Source: UBA668 sp052034175 (GTDB taxonomy: Bacteria; Actinomycetota; Acidimicrobiia; Acidimicrobiales; Ilumatobacteraceae). From it: 7,005 bases of DNA. A program made the translations under genes and the position numbers. Below the pieces are notes generated by a model that did not search any database, had not been told where the DNA came from, and worked only from the letters and a program-made list of their open reading frames with translations. Shown here in pieces: positions 1 to 5,801 of this stretch. The stretch covers positions 1 through 7,005 of the forward strand of contig JBPOIX010000086.1 of NCBI GenBank assembly GCA_052034175.1, in the 5' to 3' direction. How positions within the stretch are numbered: position 1 is the first letter of the stretch; the number at the start of each line of letters is the position of its first letter.

Positions 1-553
1 GTTGCAGGATGACCACGGGCTCGTCGCCGGCGGCGTCCTCCACTGCCAGCTTGATGTCGCTGAGCACCCAGTTGGCGTGGGTGTGGGCCACCAGCAGCGG
101 GCCGCTCAGGCCTGCTGCCGCGGTGGCGAACTCGTGGCCGTCCACCAGGGTGACTCGTGCCTCCACCGGGTCGATGCCCAGGCGGGCGTAGGCCAGGTCG
201 AGGAAGGACATCGCCGGGTGCAGACGGCATTCGATGCGCGGGTCGGAGCGCAGGGCACGCACGGTGCGCTCCAGCACGAGAGGCGAGCCGGGGACCGCGT
301 ACAGCACCTCACCGTGCTCGGTGGCCGCGGCCACCAGGCGCTCGGTGATCTCGGCGTAGACGTCGTCGAACGTGTTCGACTGTTCGTACACCTCGTCGAA
401 CGTGACGGCGTCGTGCACCAGGCCCGATGAGGGGTGCCGTGCGGTGCGCAGGAAGCGGTGCGGGACCCGGGCGATCTCGGCACGAGTGTGGTCGGTGACG
501 TACTCGGCGCCCCCCGGCCCGAGCCCCACGACAGTGACGACCGGGCGTGTCAT
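1..553 (-). CDS. mazG: MazG-family protein, N-terminal tetrapyrrole-methylase domain (partial, C-terminus off window)
   Basis: Reading leftward from the ATG at 553-551, an open frame of 184 codons runs off the left edge without a stop. The protein begins with a Rossmann-like strand and the SAM-binding-type loop GLGPGG at residues 10-15. It has a second family-typical segment, VPGSPLVLERTV, at about residues 88-99. Together these are the marks of the tetrapyrrole (corrin/porphyrin) methylase fold found at the N-terminus of YabN-type MazG proteins. In that family a C-terminal MazG domain hydrolyses nucleoside triphosphates to monophosphates and pyrophosphate; here it would lie beyond position 1 and is not seen. 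The role of the methylase domain in these fusions is poorly understood. The start lies 9 bases after the stop of the lipoprotein gene, with no strong Shine-Dalgarno, which suggests translational coupling. A stand-alone methylase is possible but less likely, given the GSPLVLERTV segment. Confidence 0.82.
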   Translation of the reverse strand, partial: MTRPVVTVVGLGPGGAEYVTDHTRAEIARVPHRFLRTARHPSSGLVHDAVTFDEVYEQSNTFDDVYAEITERLVAAATEHGEVLYAVPGSPLVLERTVRALRSDPRIECRLHPAMSFLDLAYARLGIDPVEARVTLVDGHEFATAAAGLSGPLLVAHTHANWVLSDIKLAVEDAAGDEPVVILQ

Positions 554-562
554 CAGCAGGCC

Positions 563-1081
563 CTAGTTGCCGAAGGGAAGGACGACGTCGTCGTCCTCGG
601 GCCCGAGGAGCCAGGCCCCCACCTTGCTGGAGATCCAGACCTTGGCGTCCTCGCGGGCACTGCCGAGCGCTGCATCCGGGGCCAGGGCATCGTTGCGGGC
701 GATCACATAGCGGACGATGTCAAGGAGGAAACGGTCGGTGTCGTCGTCGCCGGCATCCCAGCCCGCACCCACCTCCGCAGCAAGTACCTGCGTTGCATCC
801 GCATCGGTGACGCTGTCGAACAACTTGCCTTGCCGCGCTGTCTCGACGTACACCCAGACCGTGGTGTAAAGGCGTTGCCGTTCGCCGTCGGTGAGAGCCG
901 TACCCTGCGGGTTCACGACAGTGGCGAGGCCAGGGCTCTCCACCAGGGCCTGGAGTTCGGCCATCGACAGCTCTTCACCGTTGACGGTGGCGGCGAGGTC
1001 CTTGTTGTCGAAGGTGGTGCAGGAGGAGAGCGCAGCGGCCGCCACGAGGGCGCCGACCAGCACGGCGAAGCGTCGAGTCAC
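563..1081 (-). CDS. SurA_N-like lipoprotein
   Basis: This 172-residue protein starts with GTG at 1081-1079 and has a purine-rich GTAGGG about 10 bases upstream. It opens with a short basic stretch and a hydrophobic segment (residues 5-17), ending in the lipobox LSSC with the lipidated cysteine at residue 21, so the mature protein should be anchored to the outer face of the membrane. Soon after comes ATVNGEELSMAELQALV (about residues 31-47), the typical opening of SurA N-terminal chaperone-like domains. The rest is predicted helical and acidic. There is no room for a parvulin-type prolyl isomerase domain, so it would act at most as a chaperone-like or peptide-binding protein. A lipoprotein of this kind beside mazG is a recurring actinobacterial arrangement (compare lpqU beside mazG in Mycobacterium, a different family). 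The function is inferred from the family only. Confidence 0.8.
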   Translation of the reverse strand: MTRRFAVLVGALVAAAALSSCTTFDNKDLAATVNGEELSMAELQALVESPGLATVVNPQGTALTDGERQRLYTTVWVYVETARQGKLFDSVTDADATQVLAAEVGAGWDAGDDDTDRFLLDIVRYVIARNDALAPDAALGSAREDAKVWISSKVGAWLLGPEDDDVVLPFGN

Positions 1082-1095
1082 GGCGTGGAACCCTA

Positions 1096-1115
1096 CCCGC
1101 GGGTGGCGCCGCGGG
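1096..1115 (-). terminator. possible hairpin terminator after the SulP/STAS locus
   Basis: A perfect 7-base-pair stem, CCCGCGG/CCGCGGG, encloses a 6-base loop 12 bases past the stop of the STAS reading frame on the minus strand. No run of T follows, so it is either a U-less actinobacterial-type terminator or simply structure in the leader of the lipoprotein gene. Its 3' arm on the minus strand lies next to the GTAGGG that may serve as that gene's ribosome binding site. Confidence 0.3.
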
Positions 1116-1127
1116 CGCGATTCACCG

Positions 1128-1508
1128 TCACGGCGCGAGCCGGTCCTCCCAGTCGGTCCACTCGACCTGGTGGTCGCGCAGGTATGCCTTCACCGCCTCG
1201 CCGGTGGTGCGTGCCGTGTGCTCGGGCGGGTGCATGCCGTCGAAGGTGTGGTAGCGGTCGAGCCGGTCGTGCACCACGCCCTTCAGTTCGGCGAAGCGCA
1301 GCTCGATGCCGTGCGACGACAGGTCGGTCACCAGTTCCTTCAGCGTCTCGCCGGCAGTGGTGTCGATGTCGGTGATCGGCTCGGCGGTCACGATGACGCA
1401 GCGCACCGGGTCGTCCTGCGCAGCGATGCGCGCCTCGAGGTCTTCGACGAAGAAGCGGGCATTGGCGAAGAACAGGGGTGCACGAGCTCCGCGGTGTGCG
1501 GCTTCCAT
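1128..1508 (-). CDS. STAS domain of SulP permease, out of frame with the membrane domain
   Basis: This frame encodes the C-terminal cytoplasmic STAS domain of a SulP transporter. It carries APLFFANARFF (residues 10-20), which matches the segment that normally opens the STAS part of SulP proteins. It also has the conserved loop ITDIDTTAGETL (residues 45-56), where SulP and anti-sigma-antagonist proteins share a D-x-[ST/D]-type site. The domain runs to the TGA at 1130-1128 and appears complete at its C-terminus. The nominal ATG at 1508 has no ribosome binding site and lies inside the preceding frame, so its first nine or so residues are probably not natural. The piece most likely belonged to the gene upstream and was separated from it by a deletion that shifted the frame (junction about 1484). 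Separate translation cannot be excluded, because stand-alone STAS proteins exist. As it stands, this is best treated as the second half of a disrupted gene. Confidence 0.75.
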   Translation of the reverse strand: MEAAHRGARAPLFFANARFFVEDLEARIAAQDDPVRCVIVTAEPITDIDTTAGETLKELVTDLSSHGIELRFAELKGVVHDRLDRYHTFDGMHPPEHTARTTGEAVKAYLRDHQVEWTDWEDRLAP

Positions 1509-2788
1509 GCCAGGCGGAGGAAGTTCAGGATCGACAGGCCGACCGCCACGACCACACCGTTCACCGGGCCGAGCACGGCCACCGCGAGGAGGGCGGCGAC
1601 GGCGAGCACGAACTCACTGCGGCGCATCTTCCACAACCGCACCATGCCGGGGATGTCGATCAGGGAGATGGCGGCGGCCACCACGATCGCCGCCAGAGTG
1701 GCGTCGGGCAGGTGGCGGAACACCGACGGCGCTGCCAGGGTGAGGCCGAGGAGGGTGAGGGCGGAGACCACGCCGGTCAGCTGGGTACGCGACCCCGCAG
1801 CCTCGGCGACCGGGGTGCGGGAGTTGCTGGCGCTGACGGCGAACCCGTGGAAGAAGCCGGAGGCCACGTTCGCCATGCCCAGCGCCACCAGCTCATGGTT
1901 GGCGTCCACGTGTTCACGCCGTCGCAGGGCCATCGTGCGCGACAGCACGCTGGTGTCGGCGAACGACACGAGGGCCACGCCGAGCGCGGCGCTCACGAGG
2001 CCGCGGGTGGTCGTCCAGTCCAGGTCCGGGAGTGCGGGAGTGGGAAGCCCCTTGGGCAGGTCGCCGACGAGCTTCACCCCCTTGGCGCCGAGGTCGATGA
2101 CCAGCGCCATCACGATCCCGAGGATCACCACCGCCAGCGGTGCGGGAATGCGCCGGTCCAGCCAGCGCAGCAGCACCAGCACGGCCACGCAGGTGCCGCC
2201 CACCAGCAGTGCCCAGCCGTTGAACTTGCCGTCCCCCAGGCCCTGCGCGAAGTCCGCGACCTCACCGATGATCGTCTCGCCGCCGACGGAGAAGCCGCAC
2301 AACTTGGCCGTCTGGCTGACGATGATCGTCAGCGCGATGCCGTGGAGGTAGCCGTAGCGGACGGGTGCGGACAGCAGTTCGGCGATGAACCCGAAGCGGG
2401 CCAGGCCGGCGGCCACGCACACCAGGCCGGCGATGATGCTGAGCATGCTGCCGACGGCGATGGCGGTGTCCGGGTCGCCCGCCGCCAGGGGCACCACCAC
2501 GGCGGCGATCAAGGGCGCGAGCGACGAGTCCGGCCCGAGCACCATGATCCGCGACGGCCCGACGAGGGCGTACACCAGCAGCGGCACGATCGTGGCGTAG
2601 AGCCCCGTGACCGGGGGAAGGCCGGCGGCGGTGGCGTAGGCCATGCCGGCCGGGGCTAGCAGGCCGACCAGCACCAACCCGGCGGAGACGTCGCGCAGCA
2701 GCCACGCCCGCTGGTAGGTGCGTGCCTGTTCGGCTGCAGGAAGGAGGTGCGCGAACCGGCCCACGGCCCGCCACATTGCCACAGCCAC
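1388..2788 (-). CDS. SulP-family anion permease, membrane domain (frameshifted, lacks in-frame STAS domain)
   Basis: This is a multi-pass inner-membrane protein of the SulP (SLC26-like) family, which moves sulfate, bicarbonate, dicarboxylates or other anions; the substrate cannot be told from sequence. Family hallmarks include DVSAGLVLVGLLAPAGMAYA (residues 33-52), the signature PVTGLYATIVPLLVYALVG (59-77) and GPDSSLAPLIAAVV (85-98). Further ones are GLPTPALP (247-254), VSFADTSVLSRTMALRR (274-290), NVASGFFHGFAVSASNSRT (307-325) and the last membrane region ending LSILNFLRLAWKPH (418-431). Similarity stops near residue 435; the following ~31 residues, Ser/Arg-rich, are an out-of-frame reading of the STAS region up to a stop at 1388. 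Starts are GTG at 2788 or ATG at 2776 (residue 5), with GGGGTG upstream. The transporter may be inactive if the break is real, because the STAS domain is needed for folding or activity in studied SulP proteins. Confidence 0.85.
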   Translation of the reverse strand: MAVAMWRAVGRFAHLLPAAEQARTYQRAWLLRDVSAGLVLVGLLAPAGMAYATAAGLPPVTGLYATIVPLLVYALVGPSRIMVLGPDSSLAPLIAAVVVPLAAGDPDTAIAVGSMLSIIAGLVCVAAGLARFGFIAELLSAPVRYGYLHGIALTIIVSQTAKLCGFSVGGETIIGEVADFAQGLGDGKFNGWALLVGGTCVAVLVLLRWLDRRIPAPLAVVILGIVMALVIDLGAKGVKLVGDLPKGLPTPALPDLDWTTTRGLVSAALGVALVSFADTSVLSRTMALRRREHVDANHELVALGMANVASGFFHGFAVSASNSRTPVAEAAGSRTQLTGVVSALTLLGLTLAAPSVFRHLPDATLAAIVVAAAISLIDIPGMVRLWKMRRSEFVLAVAALLAVAVLGPVNGVVVAVGLSILNFLRLAWKPHTAELVHPCSSPMPASSSKTSRRASLRRTTRCAASS

Positions 2789-2802
2789 ACCGTCACCCCA
2801 CG

Positions 2803-2812
2803 TTTACGTAAA
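2803..2812. promoter_or_regulatory. AT-rich palindrome TTTACGTAAA upstream of SulP gene
   Basis: A perfect 10-base palindrome lies 14 bases upstream of the GTG start of the permease gene. It stands out as an AT-rich island in very GC-rich DNA. Its place in the leader suggests an operator for a dimeric regulator or part of the promoter. No regulator is known from the sequence, and no convincing -10/-35 pair could be assigned around it. Confidence 0.35.
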
Positions 2813-2870
2813 GGCTGTCGGCCCGCTACCTGGGGTTCACCTTCGGGATGTCTGACACAAAGCCGGCGTG

Positions 2871-2891
2871 GGGCGGGCGCGGCGCCCGTCC
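2871..2891 (-). terminator. GC-rich hairpin after the four-cysteine lipoprotein gene
   Basis: The segment forms a stem of up to nine pairs around a 3-base loop (core GGGCG/CGCCC at 2875-2887), beginning 5 bases past the stop of the lipoprotein gene. On the minus strand the outer part has one A-C mismatch, and a short T-rich stretch (TTTGTGT) appears about 10 bases beyond. The position directly after a stop and before the next gene supports a Rho-independent-like terminator, although the T tract is weak and displaced. Confidence 0.45.
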
Positions 2892-2896
2892 GTTGC

Positions 2897-3445
2897 TCAG
2901 CGGGAGACGATGGGAAGTTCGCCGGTCGCCGCGGCGGCGTCGGCGATCAGGGTGTCCACGTCGGCGAAGAACGGCTGCTCGAGATCGAAGTTGATCACGG
3001 TGCTGTCGAGCTGCACCTCACCGTCGGGCAGCGCCATCGTGAGGACCACGTCGATGCCGTCCACGCAGGCATTGCAGGTGCCCGGGCCGACCTCGGCGGC
3101 AAGCGCCTCGAAGTCGATGGACGCCGCACCTGCGAGGAAGGCGTCGATCTCCCCGTCCTCCAGCTGACCGGTGAGCTCTGCCGGCTTGTTCTCGCCGGTC
3201 CGGTAGACCTCGACCGATCCATCGCTGTAGATGACGTAGGTGGCACAGTTCGGGCCCATCATCTGGCAGCCGCCGATGGCCTCGTAGCGGAACACCTCGG
3301 TGGCCTCGGCCGGCACCGTGGTGGGGGCATCGGTGACCGCCGGGGCAGACGATGACGTCGCCGCCCCGCCGGCCCCGTCGTCGCCACAACCGGCAGACGG
3401 GAGCACCAGAAGAGCGAGCAGGACAGCAGCAGAGCGGCGACGCAT
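2897..3445 (-). CDS. putative lipoprotein with four cysteines in mature part, unknown function
   Basis: The reading frame is longer upstream, but the ATG at 3445-3443 is chosen. It gives a perfect export signal: MRRR, a hydrophobic segment (residues 6-15) and the lipobox SAGC with the lipidated cysteine at residue 20. Longer versions would overlap the upstream enzyme gene. Residues 21-48 are a Gly/Ala/Ser/Thr/Pro linker typical of actinobacterial surface lipoproteins. The mature domain (about 50-182) contains GGCQMMGPNCATYVIYSDGS (58-77) and later GTCNACVDGIDVV (122-134). The C-x6-C pair (60, 67) and C-x2-C pair (124, 127) could form disulfides or bind a metal. The C-rich start followed by an IYSDGSV strand recalls the DUF6438 type of domain, but this is recalled resemblance only. 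Protein length is 182 residues. No clear Shine-Dalgarno is visible. The gene lies 53 bases downstream of the ThDP enzyme gene and might share its transcript. Confidence 0.72.
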   Translation of the reverse strand: MRRRSAAVLLALLVLPSAGCGDDGAGGAATSSSAPAVTDAPTTVPAEATEVFRYEAIGGCQMMGPNCATYVIYSDGSVEVYRTGENKPAELTGQLEDGEIDAFLAGAASIDFEALAAEVGPGTCNACVDGIDVVLTMALPDGEVQLDSTVINFDLEQPFFADVDTLIADAAAATGELPIVSR

Positions 3446-3498
3446 AGCTGTTCGACGTCGCAGACGGCCGCAGTGGTTCCCGCCGGCGCCCGAATTTC

Positions 3499-5052
3499 TC
3501 AGAGCATCACTTCGATCAGGCGCGGGCCGCGCGTGGCCATCGCCGCCCGGTAGGCATCGGAGAATCCCGCCAGGGTGTCCACCCGTGTGGCCTCCACGCC
3601 CATGCCGTTCGCCAGGTGCACCCAGTTCAGCTCCGGGTTGCCGAGGTCGAACATGGACGCCGCCTTCGCCCCGCCGGCGCCCGCACCCACCCGGGCCAGT
3701 TCGATGTTGAGGATCGCGTAGGACCGGTTGGCGAAGATGATGGTGGTCACGTCGAGTTGCTCGCGGGCCTGCGTCCACAGCGCTTGCAGGGTGTACATCG
3801 CCCCTCCGTCGCCGTGCAGGCAGACCACCTTTCGGTCCGGGCAGGCCACCGCGGCGCCGTTCGCCACCGGCAACCCCTGGCCGATCGAGCCGCCCGTGAG
3901 CGACAGGTGATCGTGCGGCGCGGCGGTGACCAGTGCCATCTGGCTACCGATTCCGTTCGTGGCGCCCTCATCGCTGACGATGGCCCCTTCCGGAAGATGG
4001 GCGGCCACGAGGCGGCCGATGGAGAACTGGTCCAGCCGGCCGTCGGTGCTGGCATCCACCTGGAGGGCAGCCAGGCCGGGGTCGGCCGTCGCGGCACCGA
4101 GGCGGTCGGCCAGCGCGACGAGGGCATCCGCCTGGTGTTCGTGAGGGTGCGCGAGCACCATCACTTCGGCCCCGTCCGGCAGGCCGACACTCGGCTTGCC
4201 GGGGTAGGCGAAGAAGGCGACCGGTGGCCTGGTGCCCACGAGCACCAACTGGTCCACATCCTTCAGCAGGTCGACGATCTGCTCGGCGAAGTAGGGGATG
4301 CGGGCGACGGGGTAGCGGCCGGCGCCGCGGGCCAGGCGGGCGGTGAAGGTGTCGCACAGCACCATGGCCCCGGTGGCGGTGGCGATGCGGCCCGCTGCCT
4401 CCAGCCCTGCCGGCTCGAGGGCCGAGCCGCCGAGGAGCAGTGCGGTGCGCCGGCCGTTGCGCAGGGCGGCCGCCACGGTGGCCACGGCGTCGTCCGCCAC
4501 GGGGGCCGGGCCGGCGACGGGGAGTGGAGCAGCGGCCCGCTCGGCCGGGTTCCACGCCACGTCGGCGGGAAGGATGAGCGTGGCCACCTGGTGGGGCGCC
4601 CGCATCGCAGCCTGCACGGCGCGGGCGGTGTCCGCCCCGACAGACGTGGCATGGCCGGACGTGTGCACCCACCCGGACACGGGCCGGGCGATTCCTGCGA
4701 CATCGCTGGTGAGCGGGGCGTCGTGGCGGCCGTGGTAGGTGGCGTGGTCGCCGACGATGTTCACCACCGGGCTGTTCGCCCGCTTGGCGTTGTGCAGGTT
4801 GGCCAGGCCATTGCCGAGGCCGGGCCCCAGGTGGAGCAGGGTGGCGGCCGGCTTGCCCGCCATCCGGCCATAGCCGTCCGCCATGCCGGTGACCACGCCC
4901 TCGAACAGGCCGAGGATGGGGCGAATTCCGGGCACGGTGTCCAGGGAGGCGACGAAGTGCATCTCGCTGGTGCCGGGGTTGGCGAAGCAGGTGTCCACTC
5001 CGCAGGCGAGCAGGGTGCGCATCATGCTCTCGGCGCCGTTCATCGGGGTCAT
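3499..5052 (-). CDS. thiamine-diphosphate-dependent enzyme, acetolactate synthase large subunit-like
   Basis: The 517-residue protein has the three-part layout of the ThDP enzyme superfamily (acetolactate synthase, benzoylformate decarboxylase, pyruvate oxidase). The N-terminal Pyr domain carries ANPGTSEMHFVASLD (24-38) and the catalytic-type glutamate E51 in LFEGVVTGMADGYGR, which would activate the cofactor's aminopyrimidine ring. A central domain spans about 185-320. The C-terminal PP domain has the Mg-ThDP motif GDGG (414-417) followed by the asparagine of FANRS (N442). The length is closer to benzoylformate decarboxylase than to true acetolactate synthase (usually over 550). The acetolactate synthase segment around FQE is replaced by GRHDAPLTSD (108-117), and no small regulatory subunit gene is adjacent. 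The substrate is therefore open: a 2-oxo acid decarboxylase or carboligase is all that can be said. Start alternatives are ATG at 5052 and ATG at 5043; many relatives begin MNGAES, which favours 5043. No Shine-Dalgarno precedes either. Confidence 0.85.
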   Translation of the reverse strand: MTPMNGAESMMRTLLACGVDTCFANPGTSEMHFVASLDTVPGIRPILGLFEGVVTGMADGYGRMAGKPAATLLHLGPGLGNGLANLHNAKRANSPVVNIVGDHATYHGRHDAPLTSDVAGIARPVSGWVHTSGHATSVGADTARAVQAAMRAPHQVATLILPADVAWNPAERAAAPLPVAGPAPVADDAVATVAAALRNGRRTALLLGGSALEPAGLEAAGRIATATGAMVLCDTFTARLARGAGRYPVARIPYFAEQIVDLLKDVDQLVLVGTRPPVAFFAYPGKPSVGLPDGAEVMVLAHPHEHQADALVALADRLGAATADPGLAALQVDASTDGRLDQFSIGRLVAAHLPEGAIVSDEGATNGIGSQMALVTAAPHDHLSLTGGSIGQGLPVANGAAVACPDRKVVCLHGDGGAMYTLQALWTQAREQLDVTTIIFANRSYAILNIELARVGAGAGGAKAASMFDLGNPELNWVHLANGMGVEATRVDTLAGFSDAYRAAMATRGPRLIEVML

Positions 5053-5060
5053 GCGGGGGG

Positions 5061-5066
5061 AGCCTA
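5061..5066 (-). promoter_or_regulatory. possible -10 element TAGGCT for the ThDP enzyme gene
   Basis: On the minus strand TAGGCT fits the actinobacterial TANNNT -10 pattern and ends 8 bases before the ATG at 5052. That spacing would give a leaderless or nearly leaderless transcript, consistent with the missing Shine-Dalgarno. No good -35 hexamer accompanies it. Co-transcription from the tRNA gene 52 bases upstream is an alternative. Confidence 0.25.
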
Positions 5067-5104
5067 CGCAGTGACCACGGTGCGGGCGAGCCCCGCGCGG
5101 TGAG

Positions 5105-5176
5105 CGCCCTCGGCAGGATTCGAACCTGCGCGCACGGCTCCGGAGGCCGATGCTCTATCCCCTGAGCTACGAGGGC
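5105..5176 (-). tRNA. tRNA-Arg (anticodon CCG)
   Basis: The minus strand folds into a full cloverleaf of 72 bases including the discriminator. The acceptor arm GCCCTCG pairs perfectly with CGAGGGC. The D arm is GCTC/GAGC with an 8-base loop. The anticodon stem TCGGC/GCCGT has only its outermost pair (T-T) imperfect. The anticodon loop CTCCGGA contains CCG with T at position 33. The variable loop has 4 bases, and the T arm is GCAGG/CCTGC with loop TTCGAAT. The anticodon CCG reads the arginine codon CGG, abundant in this GC-rich coding DNA. The discriminator is G, and the CCA end is not encoded, so it must be added after transcription. Confidence 0.96.
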
Positions 5177-5198
5177 GGGGGTCCCGAAGGACTCGGCC

Positions 5199-5228
5199 AC
5201 GATAGCGACCCGGCAGCCCTGTTGGCAC
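5199..5228 (-). promoter_or_regulatory. probable promoter of the tRNA-Arg gene
   Basis: On the minus strand a -35-like GTGCCA (5228-5223) and a -10-like TATCGT (5204-5199) are separated by 18 bases. Each matches the sigma-70-type consensus at four of six positions. The -10 lies 22 bases upstream of the mature tRNA 5' end, which leaves a short leader for RNase P. The assignment rests on position and partial matches only. Confidence 0.42.
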
Positions 5229-5259
5229 GCCGGTTGTGGCGGCTGGACAGCCGGAGGCG

Positions 5260-5760
5260 TCAGGCCCCGGCGGCGCCTGGGCGGGCCCCGGCGCCGACAT
5301 CCGCGGCGGTGTTGCCCTTCCAATAGCGCGGGCCGTGGCCGAGCGCGGCAGCCCGGTCCTCAGGGTTGTAGAGCGCGCACCGCTCCAGGCTGAGGCAGCC
5401 GCAGCCAATGCACGAGTCGAGGTCCGAGCGCAGCCGCTCCATCGCCTCGATCTGGTGATCCAGGGTGCGCTTCCACTGCTGGGACAGGCTGGTCCAGTCC
5501 TCGGCCGTCGGCACCCTGCCCTGGGGCAGGCTGTCCAGCGCGGCCTTGACGGCCTCCCGCGTGAGCCCGACCCGCTGCGCCGTACGGATGAAGGCGATGC
5601 GCCGCAGTGTCTCTCGCGGGTAGCGCCGCCGGTTGGTGTCCGTTCGTTGGGGCGGAGGGAGCAGCCCTTCGACCTCGTAGTACCGGATGGCGGACGCGGC
5701 CACTCCGGCGCGGGTGGCGATCTCTCCGATCGACAACAGATCCGATCCCTGCACAGGCAC
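5260..5760 (-). CDS. soxR: SoxR, redox-sensing MerR-family regulator with [2Fe-2S] cluster
   Basis: This is a dimeric transcription factor that senses redox-cycling compounds through a [2Fe-2S] cluster and twists its target promoters to activate them. The N-terminal winged helix carries LLSIGEIATRAGVAASAIRY (residues 8-27) and the wing with NRRRYP (43-48). A dimerisation helix spans about 84-115. The cluster motif is C-x2-C-x-C-x5-C at Cys117, 120, 122 and 128 in CIGCGCLSLERCALYNP, spaced exactly as in E. coli SoxR. The C-terminus is longer than the E. coli protein (166 against 154 residues), with an Ala/Gly tail. The GTG at 5760 opens the frame, but AGAGG (5763-5759) is better placed for the GTG at 5754, giving 164 residues. 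It is divergent from the gene at 5802, with a SoxR box between them. In actinobacteria, SoxR typically controls a few redox enzymes or pumps rather than soxS. Confidence 0.95.
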   Translation of the reverse strand: MPVQGSDLLSIGEIATRAGVAASAIRYYEVEGLLPPPQRTDTNRRRYPRETLRRIAFIRTAQRVGLTREAVKAALDSLPQGRVPTAEDWTSLSQQWKRTLDHQIEAMERLRSDLDSCIGCGCLSLERCALYNPEDRAAALGHGPRYWKGNTAADVGAGARPGAAGA

Positions 5761-5763
5761 CTC

Positions 5764-5785
5764 TTGACATCAAGTGAACTTGAGC
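5764..5785 (+). promoter_or_regulatory. SoxR operator with adjoining TTGACA -35 element
   Basis: CATCAAGTGAACTTGAGC at 5768-5785 matches the E. coli soxS SoxR box (CCTCAAGTTAACTTGAGG) at 15 of 18 positions and keeps the dyad cores CAAGT/ACTTG. A perfect -35 hexamer TTGACA (5764-5769) overlaps its first two bases, the same register as in the soxS promoter, so activation should be rightward toward the gene at 5802. A 19-base spacer, as in SoxR-activated promoters, would place the -10 at 5789-5794 (GAGGGT), which is a poor match. The same operator may also repress or autoregulate soxR. Confidence 0.85.
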
Positions 5786-5787
5786 AT

Positions 5788-5793
5788 GGAGGG
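5788..5793 (+). promoter_or_regulatory. ribosome binding site GGAGGG of the divergent gene
   Basis: GGAGGG ends 8 bases before the ATG at 5802, the strongest Shine-Dalgarno in the window, and it fixes that start. It overlaps the place where the SoxR-type promoter would put its -10 element, which leaves the true transcription start uncertain. Confidence 0.6.
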
Positions 5794-5801
5794 TACTGCA
5801 C

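Noticed and set aside
434..2351. Long plus-strand open frames (434-1375, 891-2351, 1478-2659)
   Set aside because: They lie opposite the lipoprotein and SulP genes. Their translations are Arg/Ala/His/Gln-rich with no domain pattern, which is typical of antisense frames in GC-rich DNA.
3446..3778. Upstream extension of the four-cysteine lipoprotein frame
   Set aside because: It would overlap the ThDP enzyme gene, and the internal ATG at 3445 gives a textbook lipoprotein signal.
5082..5096. Hairpin GCGGG/CCCGC downstream of the tRNA as a terminator
   Set aside because: The stem has only five pairs and no T tract; such stems are common by chance at this GC content.
3616..5103. A 495-residue plus-strand open frame opposite the ThDP enzyme
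   Set aside because: The minus-strand frame has clear ThDP motifs. The plus frame is Gly/His/Arg-rich without recognisable motifs and runs toward the tRNA region.
5105..5176. tRNA-Arg as an integration site for a mobile element
   Set aside because: No integrase, no repeat of the tRNA 3' end and no foreign-looking DNA is visible in the window.
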